From contig NZ_AQXE01000011.1 in assembly GCF_000375485.1 (NCBI RefSeq), forward strand, positions 77,137 to 135,024: 57,888 bases of DNA. The letters run 5' to 3'. The DNA comes from Desulfovibrio oxyclinae DSM 11498. GTDB taxonomy: Bacteria > Desulfobacterota > Desulfovibrionia > Desulfovibrionales > Desulfovibrionaceae. The notes below the pieces were generated by a model. The model ran no database searches and was not told the DNA's origin. It was given only the letters and a program-made list of their open reading frames with translations. Both the position numbers and the translations under genes were made by a program. Of this stretch, positions 27,142 to 35,552 are shown piece by piece (positions within the stretch are counted from its first letter, which is position 1; each line of letters opens with the position of its first letter).

Positions 27142-27179
27142 GGACCGTAGCCTCGCCATGCCCGGCGGAGCTACGGTCC
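27142..27179 (+). terminator. Possible terminator after the activator gene
   Basis: GGACCGTAGC / GCTACGGTCC, 10-bp perfect stem with an 18-base loop, 11 bases past the stop. It lacks a T-run, so termination may be partial or factor-dependent. Confidence 0.45.
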
Positions 27180-27235
27180 ATCTCCTGCCGAATATCATCC
27201 ATTACCCTCGATTCAAAGAGATTATTCCTGCACAC

Positions 27236-27262
27236 AGTCCGAGAAATGCGGACTCTCTTTTT
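27236..27262 (+). terminator. Second hairpin with T-tract between activator and binding-protein genes
   Basis: AGTCCG / CGGACT with a 7-base loop followed by CTCTTTTT. Stem only 6 bp but the T-run is good. With the preceding hairpin it separates the hgcAB/double-cubane genes from the sensor pair; otherwise the 240-base gap shows nothing. Confidence 0.5.
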
Positions 27263-27372
27263 CAATCCTTCATTTTTTTTCAAACGTAAGGTATTGCTTT
27301 CCCCAAGTACCAATTACAAATGGTGGCCTCCCGACATGCCGGAAGTCTGCCTCACCCTAGGAGCCGGTTGGC

Positions 27373-28131
27373 ATGACCAGATTCATTGTGTGCATCCTGC
27401 TGACACTCATGATGGCGACCCCGGTCATGGCCGAAGGTCAGCCGGAGCTGTTGGTGGCCACCGAGGGCGCCTACCCTCCGTTCAATTACATTGACGAAGA
27501 AGGACAGCCTGCCGGGTTTGACGTGGATATCGCACGGGCCATATGCGACATTATGAACCGCGACTGCCGTATCGTCACCGCCCCGTGGGAACAGCTGCTG
27601 CCGCGACTGGCTGACGATGAATTCGACATGGTCGTGGCAAGCGTCGCCAAGACCGAGGAGCGAGACCGGATCGTGGACTTCACCATTCCGTACTACCGCT
27701 CCCGCAGCAATTTCGTCGCCCGAACAGGACGCTTTCCCGACGCCTCACGAAAGACGTTTTCCGGCAAAATCATTGTGGCTCAGCGAGGTACCGTTCAGGC
27801 CGAGTACATCCGCAAGAACTACCCCGAAAGCGAGTTGGTGACCGCTGACAGCACCAAAGCGGCCTTCAAGATGCTGGTGGACGGCAAGGCCGACGTCATG
27901 CTCAGCGACAGCCTCACCATTTACGACTTTCTCCAAACGCCCGAAGGTCGGGATTTCGACTACACCGGGGCCGCCCTGCCTGCGGACAACGTCTCCAGCC
28001 ATTCGCACATCGCCGTGAACGAAGGAGACGACAAACTTCGTAAAGAGATCAACCGCGCCATCCGACTGCTCAAGGCAGAGGGACTTTACGACAGAATCAA
28101 CAAACGCTATTTTCCTTTCAGCATCTACTAG
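27373..28131 (+). CDS. Periplasmic amino-acid-type binding protein, likely sensor partner
   Basis: 252-aa solute-binding protein family 3 (polar amino acid type). Signal peptide MTRFIVCILLTLMMATPVMAEG; mature start LLVATEGAYPPFNYIDEEGQPAGFDVDIARAI is diagnostic, and MVVASVAKTEERDRIVDFTIPYY follows. AGGAG lies 11 bases before the ATG. No transporter gene is near; instead a transmembrane hybrid kinase begins 12 bases after its stop. I infer that it detects a small ligand and signals through that kinase. Confidence 0.85.
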   Translation: MTRFIVCILLTLMMATPVMAEGQPELLVATEGAYPPFNYIDEEGQPAGFDVDIARAICDIMNRDCRIVTAPWEQLLPRLADDEFDMVVASVAKTEERDRIVDFTIPYYRSRSNFVARTGRFPDASRKTFSGKIIVAQRGTVQAEYIRKNYPESELVTADSTKAAFKMLVDGKADVMLSDSLTIYDFLQTPEGRDFDYTGAALPADNVSSHSHIAVNEGDDKLRKEINRAIRLLKAEGLYDRINKRYFPFSIY

Positions 28132-28143
28132 CCCCGCAACGGC

Positions 28144-30396
28144 ATGAGCGAACAGACACAGGATCAGACTTTCAAACGCGCACGGCACGGGCTCATGCCC
28201 ATCGCCATGCGCTATCTGTCCCTCATCTGCCTGCTGATGATCCTCACCGGTCTGCTGATCGGACACGCCCTTTTCTCCATCCACACACTCTCCGAAGACA
28301 CGCGGGACAACGTGCTCAAATCTGTTTCGGACAATCTGCGCACCGCAGTCAATCTGGAACGTTTGTCACGATTCGCCCAGATACTTTACCGCAGCGACGA
28401 TCCCGAGGAACGGCGCCGGTACATGCTCGCGGCTCATGTCCTTTCACAGGATGCCACCTTCGACGGCACGCCTTCCATGGCTTCCATAGCCCATTCGGTC
28501 GCCACAAGGATGCGCACCATCCATGCCCTGCGTGGCGAACAACACGAGCTCATGACCCATGCAGCTGATAGTTTTGAGGAATTTGAACGCATGTCGGGCG
28601 GACGCGATCGCACCCCGGCCCTCAAATTGGGCCTCAAGGCGCTGCGCACACAGGACTCCGAAGACCTCGCCATAATAGCTGAAAAGCTCATGCTTCAGAC
28701 GGAGTCAGACAGCCCCGAGCTCGATCCGAAACAGGCTACCCCGCTTCGCACCATGGTGAAGCATCTTCGAGAGAGTGCCGCTCTGGGTGGCCGCATAGAC
28801 GAGATGTGGACCGAAATATCTTCCACTCTGGACACCAATGTCGGGAAAATATCCACCCGCACGGTCAGCACGGCCTCGGACCGGTTCACGGTCATTGCTG
28901 AAAAATCAAAACAGACCTTGGCCATAGGAGCCGCGTGTTTTCTGATTATTCTCGCCGGACTCGGCATGGTCGTCCTGCTTGTACGGCGGGACATTCTGCG
29001 TCCCATCCTCAATTCTGTGACCATTCTCGATCAGGTCCAGCGAGGCGACATCCCGGAGCGTTTTCCGGGCGCCCGTCTGAGGGAACTGGATGACATAGGC
29101 TCTTCCGTGGAACGCTCCGCAAGGTTGGTCAGACAGATCGCTGAACGCACCGACGAGCTTGAGCGCACCAATGCGGCCCTGGTCCGGGAGATTTCCGAAC
29201 ACCGAAAGACCGAGGCGCAACTGCAAAAAGCCATGGCCAAAGCCGAGGCGGCCGGACGCGCCAAAAGCGATTTCCTTGCGGGCATGAGCCACGAGATTCG
29301 CACCCCCATGAACACCATCCTTGGCATGGCCGACCTGATGCTCGAAACCGATCTCACGGACCGCCAACTCAAGTACATCACCACCTTCAAGACTTCCAGC
29401 CATCTGTTGATGGGCATCCTTAACGACATCCTCGACTTTTCCAAAATCGAGTCCGGGCAGCTAGAGCTTGAAAGACATGCGTTCGAGCCGGACAGGCGGA
29501 TATGGGAACTCACGCGCGGCATCGCCCAGAAGGCCGAAGCCAAAGGCGTGGATTTCCGTTTGAACATCGCGGATGGCGTGCCCGAAGTCGTCATCGGCGA
29601 CAGTGGCAGGACCAGCCAGATACTCATCAACCTGCTCGACAACGCGGTGAAGTTCACAGAAGAAGGCTACGTTTCCCTCACGGTGGAAGCCCGCCCGGGC
29701 CGGGACGCGGACGGGGTGAATCTGTGCTTCACTATCAGCGATACGGGCATCGGCATTTCCGAGGAAAAACAGGAACTCATCTTCGGCAGGTTCACACAGG
29801 CGGACGCCTCGACAACCCGTAAATACGGCGGCTCCGGGCTGGGGCTGAGCATATCCCGCGCCCTGACGGAATTGATGGGTGGCAGCATGAGCGTGCTTTC
29901 CACCGAGGGTGAAGGAACAACCTTCCAGTTCACGGTTCCCTATGTGAAAGGCAGTCGAAAGGACATCCCCGACGAACGCCAAAAGGACCGGACCCAGAAA
30001 CTGGAAAAGGTGCTGCAACAGCGCGATCTGAGCATGCTCATTGCCGAAGACTCAGACAACAACCGCGCGCTCATTGAGCTTTTCCTGCAAAACAGCGTGA
30101 AACGGATCGACTTCGCCGAAAACGGTGCCGACGCCGTGGCCCTGTTCCGCACCGGGAAATACGACGCGGTGCTCATGGACATTCAGATGCCCGAACTTGA
30201 CGGGTACGGTGCAACACGCATGATCCGCGCACTCGAAGACGACGAGGGCCGATCGCGGACTCCCATCATCGCGCTGACAGCCAACGCCATGGATCAGGAC
30301 CGGCTGCGCTGCCTCGAAGTCGGCTGTGACCACTACCTCTCCAAGCCGGTGCGCAAAGCCGCTCTGCTGGAAGCCATCATAGACGCCCTCGACTAG
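28144..30396 (+). CDS. Hybrid sensor histidine kinase (TorS-like layout)
   Basis: 750-aa inner-membrane kinase. TM1 (about residues 19-42), a helical periplasmic domain of about 215 residues, TM2 (about 258-281), HAMP, coiled coil, then HisKA with phospho-acceptor His383 in MSHEIRTPMNTILG. HATPase has the N-box LINLLDNAVKF and G-boxes DTGIGISEE and GGSGLGLSI. A receiver follows with Asp679 in LMDIQMPELDG. There is no Hpt domain, so phosphate may go to a separate Hpt such as the one at 34543. The all-helical sensor plus an adjacent periplasmic binding protein resembles TorT/TorS. Its TAG stop shares the CTAG palindrome with the convergent dehydrogenase gene. Confidence 0.92.
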   Translation: MSEQTQDQTFKRARHGLMPIAMRYLSLICLLMILTGLLIGHALFSIHTLSEDTRDNVLKSVSDNLRTAVNLERLSRFAQILYRSDDPEERRRYMLAAHVLSQDATFDGTPSMASIAHSVATRMRTIHALRGEQHELMTHAADSFEEFERMSGGRDRTPALKLGLKALRTQDSEDLAIIAEKLMLQTESDSPELDPKQATPLRTMVKHLRESAALGGRIDEMWTEISSTLDTNVGKISTRTVSTASDRFTVIAEKSKQTLAIGAACFLIILAGLGMVVLLVRRDILRPILNSVTILDQVQRGDIPERFPGARLRELDDIGSSVERSARLVRQIAERTDELERTNAALVREISEHRKTEAQLQKAMAKAEAAGRAKSDFLAGMSHEIRTPMNTILGMADLMLETDLTDRQLKYITTFKTSSHLLMGILNDILDFSKIESGQLELERHAFEPDRRIWELTRGIAQKAEAKGVDFRLNIADGVPEVVIGDSGRTSQILINLLDNAVKFTEEGYVSLTVEARPGRDADGVNLCFTISDTGIGISEEKQELIFGRFTQADASTTRKYGGSGLGLSISRALTELMGGSMSVLSTEGEGTTFQFTVPYVKGSRKDIPDERQKDRTQKLEKVLQQRDLSMLIAEDSDNNRALIELFLQNSVKRIDFAENGADAVALFRTGKYDAVLMDIQMPELDGYGATRMIRALEDDEGRSRTPIIALTANAMDQDRLRCLEVGCDHYLSKPVRKAALLEAIIDALD

Positions 30397-31547
30397 AGCG
30401 CGTTCTCCAGAATCTTCCTGAGTTCATCGCGGGTAAGATCCACAGGATTGCCGCGCATACTGCTGGCTGCCGCAGCGGCCTCCACCATCGGCTCGATATC
30501 CTGCTTTCCCATTCCGTAGGCGGAAAGGCCCGGAATCTCCAATTCCCCGCACAGCTCGGCAACCGCGCTCACACCGTCGTCCACGGTGGCGTCGGCCGTT
30601 CGGCAAAGCAGCCAGGCGGCTCCGGCATAGGCGGCAAGCCTGTCCGAGCCTGAATCGCGCTCTCGAAGCGCCTCGATATTGGCCCTCATGACATGCGGCA
30701 GAAGCGCGGCGCACACGGCACCGTGCGGCGCTTCGAAGCGTCCACCGATCGGCGCGGCAAATCCGTGCACCGCTCCGAGTCCGGCGTTAGCCAACGCAAT
30801 GCCGGAAAGCATGGCCGCATACGCCATATCCTCCCGGGCCTCCATGTCTTCGGGATCATGCCATGCATCGGGCAACGCCGCGGCTGCCCGCGCGAGACCG
30901 TCGCGGCAGAGGGCGTCGGTCATGGGGGTCGCCTTGCGAGACACGAGCGCCTCAAGCAACTGCGTCAGCGCGTCCATTCCGGTGGAAGCCGTGACTCCGG
31001 GGGGCATTTCCACGGCCAGCTCCGGATCCACCAGCGCCACCTCGGGAATCATCATGGGCGAACGCAGGCTGACCTTCACCCCGTGTTCCCGCGAAAGCAG
31101 AACGGCGTTGGCGGTAACCTCTGCCCCGGTGCCGGACGTTGTAGGAATGGCGATGAGCGGAAGCGGCTTCCTTGTAATCGGCTCCCCCTTCCCGACCACT
31201 TCGAGATGCTCGAACATATCACCGGGGTTGGCAGCCAGCGCGGACACTGCCTTGGCAGCGTCAATAACACTGCCGCCACCGATGCCAACCAGTGCCTGTG
31301 CCCCGAACTCCCGGACCTTCTCACACAATGCGGCAACCGCATCCGTATCCGGCTCTCCCTGCGTCGGCTGAACCAATACCTGCGCGCCTGACTCCATCAA
31401 CGCATTCGTCAGGTCATCGTGCCGTTGGGGCGAGGATCCCGTCACCACACAGACACGCTTGCCAAATGAGGAGACTATGGACGGCAGTTCCGATGCGGTC
31501 CCGGCTCCGAAGAGAATTCTGCCCGGTGTTCGAAAGTTGAAATGCAT
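30393..31547 (-). CDS. Iron-containing (group III) alcohol dehydrogenase
   Basis: 384-aa NAD(P)-dependent dehydrogenase. GGGSVIDAAKAVSAL is the dinucleotide-binding GGGS motif. Likely metal-binding residues include Asp194-type DPELA, His in AVHGFAAPIGGRF and the later EAPHGAVCAALLPHVM. GGAG is 9 bases upstream of the ATG. The last third departs from the common AdhB pattern, so substrate range is not predictable; ethanol, 1,3-propanediol or lactaldehyde are usual. It runs tail to tail with the hybrid kinase gene, overlapping by 4 bases. Confidence 0.92.
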   Translation of the reverse strand: MHFNFRTPGRILFGAGTASELPSIVSSFGKRVCVVTGSSPQRHDDLTNALMESGAQVLVQPTQGEPDTDAVAALCEKVREFGAQALVGIGGGSVIDAAKAVSALAANPGDMFEHLEVVGKGEPITRKPLPLIAIPTTSGTGAEVTANAVLLSREHGVKVSLRSPMMIPEVALVDPELAVEMPPGVTASTGMDALTQLLEALVSRKATPMTDALCRDGLARAAAALPDAWHDPEDMEAREDMAYAAMLSGIALANAGLGAVHGFAAPIGGRFEAPHGAVCAALLPHVMRANIEALRERDSGSDRLAAYAGAAWLLCRTADATVDDGVSAVAELCGELEIPGLSAYGMGKQDIEPMVEAAAAASSMRGNPVDLTRDELRKILENAL

Positions 31548-31589
31548 ATTCTATACTCCACCGTATTTGCTGTTTTCATTCATTCTTAT

Positions 31590-31603
31590 TGCGTCGTGAC
31601 GCA
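31590..31603. promoter_or_regulatory. Short inverted repeat in the divergent adh/XXXCH region
   Basis: TGCGTC-GT-GACGCA, 6-bp arms with a 2-base centre, midway between the dehydrogenase start (31547) and the XXXCH gene (31690). Possible operator; no regulator can be named. Confidence 0.35.
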
Positions 31604-31689
31604 TGTGGTGTATGTTGGTCGATAACCGTGTTCATTGTGTACGCAAGCCTTAACCAATGGGCAAGCCCCCGAACGGAAAAGGAGAAATC

Positions 31690-32250
31690 ATGTCCAACAA
31701 GACCGAACGATACATGACCCGCGAAAAGTTCCCTGAACTGCTGCGCGAACTGGCCGACATCCTTGAAGGCAAAACTCCCGAAGACCTCGAATGTCCCTCG
31801 GACTTTCGCAAATTCAAGCTGAAAGCCAAGGAGTGCTACGGACGGCTGGAAGTCAAGCTGAAGGTCAACGACGACATGGAAGCCTGCACCCTTCGTGAAG
31901 AGGGTGAGGCTCCGACCGAATCAGTTCCAGCCGCATCCGACGAGGAATCCGGGAAAACGAAGAAGCCTTCTTACGAAAAGCTCAAGGAGCGTATGAAACG
32001 CAGCTTCAGGATGATCTTTCGCATGATCCACGACGACGAGATTCCCCCGCGCGCTGCGGTGGAGGAATTCCTGCGCGATTCTGCGTTGATGGTCACCTAT
32101 CCCGGCTACGGGGATGAGTACTACGAGGAATACAGCCGCGTCTGCAGCGCATTTTCCGAAGCCTTCGAGGCGCAGGACCTGGCCGCATTGCACGAGACCG
32201 TGGACCAGCTTCAGGACCTCAAGAGCCACTGCCACGCCAGATACGACTAA
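31690..32250 (+). CDS. XXXCH-domain protein of the GAK system
   Basis: 186 aa. The N-terminal 55 residues (FPELLRELADILEGKTPEDL, then GRLEVKLKV) resemble an amphi-Trp-type module. A Ser/Glu/Lys linker follows, then a helical domain ending SHCHARYD, the Cys-His that names the XXXCH proteins. In Desulfovibrio-type genomes such proteins belong to the poorly understood GAK gene set (ATP-grasp enzyme, CofD-like protein and others); none of those partners is in this window. AAAGGAG precedes the ATG and a strong bidirectional terminator follows. Confidence 0.75.
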   Translation: MSNKTERYMTREKFPELLRELADILEGKTPEDLECPSDFRKFKLKAKECYGRLEVKLKVNDDMEACTLREEGEAPTESVPAASDEESGKTKKPSYEKLKERMKRSFRMIFRMIHDDEIPPRAAVEEFLRDSALMVTYPGYGDEYYEEYSRVCSAFSEAFEAQDLAALHETVDQLQDLKSHCHARYD

Positions 32251-32253
32251 AAG

Positions 32254-32284
32254 AAAATGGGTGCCCTTTCAGGGCACCCATTTT
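32254..32284. terminator. Bidirectional terminator between the XXXCH and PilZ genes
   Basis: AAAATGGGTGCCCT / AGGGCACCCATTTT, perfect 14-bp stem with TTC loop; A4/T4 flanks serve both converging genes. Confidence 0.92.
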
Positions 32285-32337
32285 CAACCACATTCATATT
32301 ATTACATAGAGTTATAGCGTTATAAAATTAATCCACG

Positions 32338-33267
32338 TCAGCGAACGGAAGGCGGATATGAATTTCCTGTATCCCAATCCACGCAGCCGTCATCCCGCGG
32401 CGTACCGCTGCCGTTGAACGCTATTCCAATGCGGGTATAGCCATTGTCGCCACCTTCCATGCTCCTGATTTCTCCGGAGCACCAGTACGGAATGAATTCC
32501 TTTTCGCGGAAATTGAACAGAAAAATGTTCATCACCACTGGCACGCCGCTGATGCAGGTGGGCGGAAGGTTCTGATTCCGCACCGACAGCGCCATGCCGC
32601 CGTTGGAGATGTTGATCACCGTATTGGCTTCATGGCCGGAGTCGTCCTGCGCATAGGAATTCACGCCCACGTCGGGTTGCGCATCCTGAAACGGAAAATC
32701 GGAATCCCTGCTGGAAACCCAGAGCCGCACGCGGATGAACTGCTGGTCCATGACACGTTTGCGCACGTGCTCGCGCCGCTTGACGTATCCGAATGAGTGA
32801 GGCGCCTCCAGCACGAGCCTGTCGGAATCGCTTTTGCTCACGGTGGCGCTGAATGAGTTGGTCTTGCTGCCGCCGGCGGTGGCGGGGGCAAAGAGAAGCG
32901 TCGCGGCCTCCCCTTCCTGCGGCGTGCTGCCACTGCTTTCCACGATGTCGCACTGGAGCTTGCGTCGTCCGGCGCGAGTAATCACGCAGCGAACGGCCAC
33001 GTCGCGTCCCGCTGCGTCCAGCATGTCCAGCACCGCCCCCTTGCTGCTCAAACGCGAAGGGATATCTTCGACACGCCCGCCGTTCCTGCGTCTGCCCGGC
33101 CGCATCAAAAGCCACGCGAGCAGCAGCAGCGCCAGCGCGACGGCCGCCAGCGCACCGGCCAGCAACACCCGGGCCTGTGCGGGATCTTCAAGCCCGAACA
33201 TGGAAGTCAGCATCTCGGCCAGAGGGCCGTCAACGTATCGCTGGAGGTCGGCAAGTAAGGTTTCCAT
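32338..33267 (-). CDS. Membrane-anchored PilZ-domain protein
   Basis: 309 aa. One membrane helix at about residues 33-54 is followed by a basic patch (RPGRRRN). Then comes a YcgR-N-like domain and a PilZ domain with the c-di-GMP motif RREHVRKR and the later NISNGGM (N/DxSxxG). The ligand-binding arginines are all present. Its ATG overlaps the stop of the upstream MltC-like gene (TAATG), so the two are translationally coupled. This hints that c-di-GMP affects an envelope or flagellar process near cell-wall remodelling. Confidence 0.85.
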   Translation of the reverse strand: METLLADLQRYVDGPLAEMLTSMFGLEDPAQARVLLAGALAAVALALLLLAWLLMRPGRRRNGGRVEDIPSRLSSKGAVLDMLDAAGRDVAVRCVITRAGRRKLQCDIVESSGSTPQEGEAATLLFAPATAGGSKTNSFSATVSKSDSDRLVLEAPHSFGYVKRREHVRKRVMDQQFIRVRLWVSSRDSDFPFQDAQPDVGVNSYAQDDSGHEANTVINISNGGMALSVRNQNLPPTCISGVPVVMNIFLFNFREKEFIPYWCSGEIRSMEGGDNGYTRIGIAFNGSGTPRDDGCVDWDTGNSYPPSVR

Positions 33268-34457
33268 TATCTGAAATTGACGAATTCCTTTTTGGCCGCC
33301 ATCACTTTCTGGAGATAGCGGCGCGTTTCCGCGTGGGGGTGATCGTTCACCAGCCTGCGGTAGACCGTTCCGGGCTTCAAGCCGTTGATTCTGTCATACG
33401 CGTTTTCGCGGTTGCTGTCGAAAGTACGCAACACATTGCCCGCGCCGCCGTTATAACCGGCAATGACACAGTATTCCCGCGTGACGGGATCGGCAATCCG
33501 GGAAAGATAACGCGTCTGCAGCAGGTGCAGATAGCAGGTACCGTAAGTAATGTTAAGCGGCGCGCGATAGAGCTGCTGCATGGTGGGCTGTCCCTTGCTG
33601 CCATTGAGATAACGGTAAACGTCGCTCCCGGCGGTGGCGGGTACTACCTGCATCAGCCCAACGGCCATGGCGTGGCTCACGGCAAACGGGTTGAAGTCTG
33701 ACTCCACCTTCATGATGGCGTATACGAGGTTGCGGCTCACGCCGAACCGTTCGGCATTCGCCCGAACCAACTCCCTGTACTTGCGCGCCCGGACCTTGAG
33801 GTGGTCGGAGACCATTTTGAATTCCACATAACGGACCTGCTTGCCGTCCGCACTCCGGGTCCTGAGGGCTGTATCCAGAAGATGGTCCGCATACCGTCCC
33901 GCGCGCCATTCCCAGCGGATGGGTTTGCCGTCGTGGTCCAGTACTTCGTTGTAAAGAAAAGGAACTCCGCCGAGCCGCACCTCTCCCGCGTCGTACAAAT
34001 CCACGGACCTCGGGTCATCCGGAGTCAGCAGTGTGGTCACCACGGCCTGCCGCAGACTCTCTCGGGGCGATTCGGAATCGACGGTCTCTACCCGTACGAA
34101 CCCGGCGTCGAAATCCACGATGGCTCTGGATTTGAACGCCTGCGTGTATTTGACATAGACCTTGGGCTGCGGTTCGCGGACATCCTCACCCCACTCGCCG
34201 GACACCGCTTTTCTGAACGCTTCGAGCAATTCCCCGAAACGCTTCACGTCCCCGACAAGCGCCGTAGGATTCACGGCGTAGGAGACGGCCTTGGATCGCG
34301 CAAAACCTTCCGCCGCGGCAGCCACATTGCCCGATGCCGCCGCCGTGGCCAATCGGATGGCGTCACCACGGGAACAGGAGGTGCACAGCAGCGCGAGCAG
34401 AACCACCAAACAACACGCTCCGGTGCCAAACCTTTGTAAAGGTAAATTCTTTGTCAT
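33267..34457 (-). CDS. MltC-like membrane-bound lytic murein transglycosylase
   Basis: 396-aa lipoprotein enzyme that cleaves peptidoglycan glycan strands. The signal ends at a lipobox in LLCTSC (about residue 28). An N-terminal DUF3393-type domain spans about residues 40-220 and the SLT domain follows, with catalytic Glu in YAIMKVESDFNP, then VSHAMAVGLMQVVPATAG and YNGGAGNVLRTF. Domain order and length match MltC. First gene of a coupled pair with the PilZ protein. The ribosome-binding site is weak. Confidence 0.9.
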   Translation of the reverse strand: MTKNLPLQRFGTGACCLVVLLALLCTSCSRGDAIRLATAAASGNVAAAAEGFARSKAVSYAVNPTALVGDVKRFGELLEAFRKAVSGEWGEDVREPQPKVYVKYTQAFKSRAIVDFDAGFVRVETVDSESPRESLRQAVVTTLLTPDDPRSVDLYDAGEVRLGGVPFLYNEVLDHDGKPIRWEWRAGRYADHLLDTALRTRSADGKQVRYVEFKMVSDHLKVRARKYRELVRANAERFGVSRNLVYAIMKVESDFNPFAVSHAMAVGLMQVVPATAGSDVYRYLNGSKGQPTMQQLYRAPLNITYGTCYLHLLQTRYLSRIADPVTREYCVIAGYNGGAGNVLRTFDSNRENAYDRINGLKPGTVYRRLVNDHPHAETRRYLQKVMAAKKEFVNFR

Positions 34458-34542
34458 TTTTCACCAAAAGGAAATAATATCTCGTTTTTCTTTTTTATTC
34501 CTAACAGGCTACGCCTCGAAAAATACGATAAAAGGTCCCCGA

Positions 34543-34845
34543 ATGAAAGTCACGGAACAGGTCAGCGAAGAATTGCGTCCTCTCATAGACCGTTTCATGC
34601 ACAATTCGCGCACTGATCTTGATGAATTGCGCCGGGCCATGAGCGAGGGAGACCTCGAAACCGTGGAACGGCTGGGCCACAATGCCAAAGGTGCCGGATA
34701 CGGATACGGTTTCGATGGCCTCGGGGAAATCGGCAAGCGGATCGAGCAGGCGGCCAAGGATCGACGACTTGAAGAAATTTCAACAGAAATTGAGAAGCTT
34801 GACGAATACCTGAACGAGGTGACGATCTCGTTCGTGCCGGAATAA
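34543..34845 (+). CDS. Stand-alone Hpt (histidine phosphotransfer) protein
   Basis: 100-aa four-helix phosphotransfer protein. Active histidine is in VERLGHNAKGAGYGYGFDGL (HxxKG pattern). The start at 34543 has AAAAGG upstream. It could relay phosphate from hybrid kinases without their own Hpt, such as the one at 28144-30396, to a response regulator encoded elsewhere. Monocistronic with a strong terminator directly after the stop. Confidence 0.85.
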   Translation: MKVTEQVSEELRPLIDRFMHNSRTDLDELRRAMSEGDLETVERLGHNAKGAGYGYGFDGLGEIGKRIEQAAKDRRLEEISTEIEKLDEYLNEVTISFVPE

Positions 34846-34846
34846 C

Positions 34847-34872
34847 AAAAGCGGGTGCATGCACCCGCTTTT
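34847..34872 (+). terminator. Intrinsic terminator of the Hpt gene
   Basis: AAAAGCGGGTGC / GCACCCGCTTTT, 12-bp stem, T-rich tail, starting right after the stop. Confidence 0.9.
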
Positions 34873-35033
34873 TGTTCCCGGTCTGCCGTGGGCGTCGGGG
34901 CCGGAACTCTTGGATATACGTTCCTTTCGATGCTGTTAGTTCCCGACCGCATCCGGCCTCACCTGCTTTCCAGGACGTTTCCTATTAAAAAAGCAACATG
35001 CGGGCCAAAAAGTCAGAGACAGAAAAAGCATCA
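34873..35033 (+). other. Gene-free interval between two terminators (small-RNA candidate)
   Basis: 161 bases with no open frame of note, preceded by the Hpt terminator and followed by another strong plus-strand terminator. The second terminator has no gene to serve on the plus strand, so a short transcript from this interval is possible. I see no clear promoter. Confidence 0.3.
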
Positions 35034-35062
35034 ACCTCGTCAACCATTTAGGTTGACGAGGT
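35034..35062 (+). terminator. Orphan intrinsic terminator
   Basis: ACCTCGTCAACC / GGTTGACGAGGT, perfect 12-bp stem, ATTTA loop, CTTTTTG tail on the plus strand. The nearest plus-strand gene (Hpt) already has its own terminator. Confidence 0.85.
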
Positions 35063-35151
35063 CTTTTTGACTGTTGAACCATATGATGCCGGAGTCGGTT
35101 TTCCGACGCTTGCGGAAAGCCTCATGCACCGAAAGCTCCCTCGGAAAAGCG

Positions 35152-35529
35152 CTACACCAGCGCGGTGCACTTCACTTCCACTTCTCCCCCAAGAGGCAGC
35201 CCGGCAACCTGCACGGCGGCGCGAGCGGGCTTGTGCTCGGAGAAGTAGCGCGCATAAATTTCATTGAATTCCTTGAAGCGGCCCATGTCGGTCAGAAAAA
35301 TCTCCACCACGGTCACCTTGTCCAGCCCGGAACCGGCGGCGTCCAGGATGGCCTGCAGGTTATCCATGGCCTGCACGGCCTGGGCCTCAAAGCCTTCCGC
35401 CAGCTTGCCTTTGCCCGGGATGAGCCCAAGCTGACCACTGACAAAGAGCAGGTTACCGGCCTTGGTGGCCTGAGAATACGGTCCCACTGCGGCGGGAGCA
35501 TTATCGGTATGAACGGTTTCGATGGTCAT
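35152..35529 (-). CDS. RidA-family reactive imine/enamine deaminase
   Basis: 125-aa RidA (YjgF/YER057c/UK114) protein that hydrolyses 2-aminoacrylate and related enamines. Typical features are the start DNAPAAVGPYSQATKAGNLLFVSGQLG, the mid-region VQAMDNLQAILDAAGSGLDKVV-like segment and the ending LPLGGEVEVKCTALV with the catalytic-site Arg in KPARAAVQV. Length is normal. It is 23 bases downstream of the membrane-protein gene on the same strand, so probably co-transcribed. Confidence 0.95.
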   Translation of the reverse strand: MTIETVHTDNAPAAVGPYSQATKAGNLLFVSGQLGLIPGKGKLAEGFEAQAVQAMDNLQAILDAAGSGLDKVTVVEIFLTDMGRFKEFNEIYARYFSEHKPARAAVQVAGLPLGGEVEVKCTALV

Positions 35530-35552
35530 GGTTGATCTCCTTTATGCATGTA

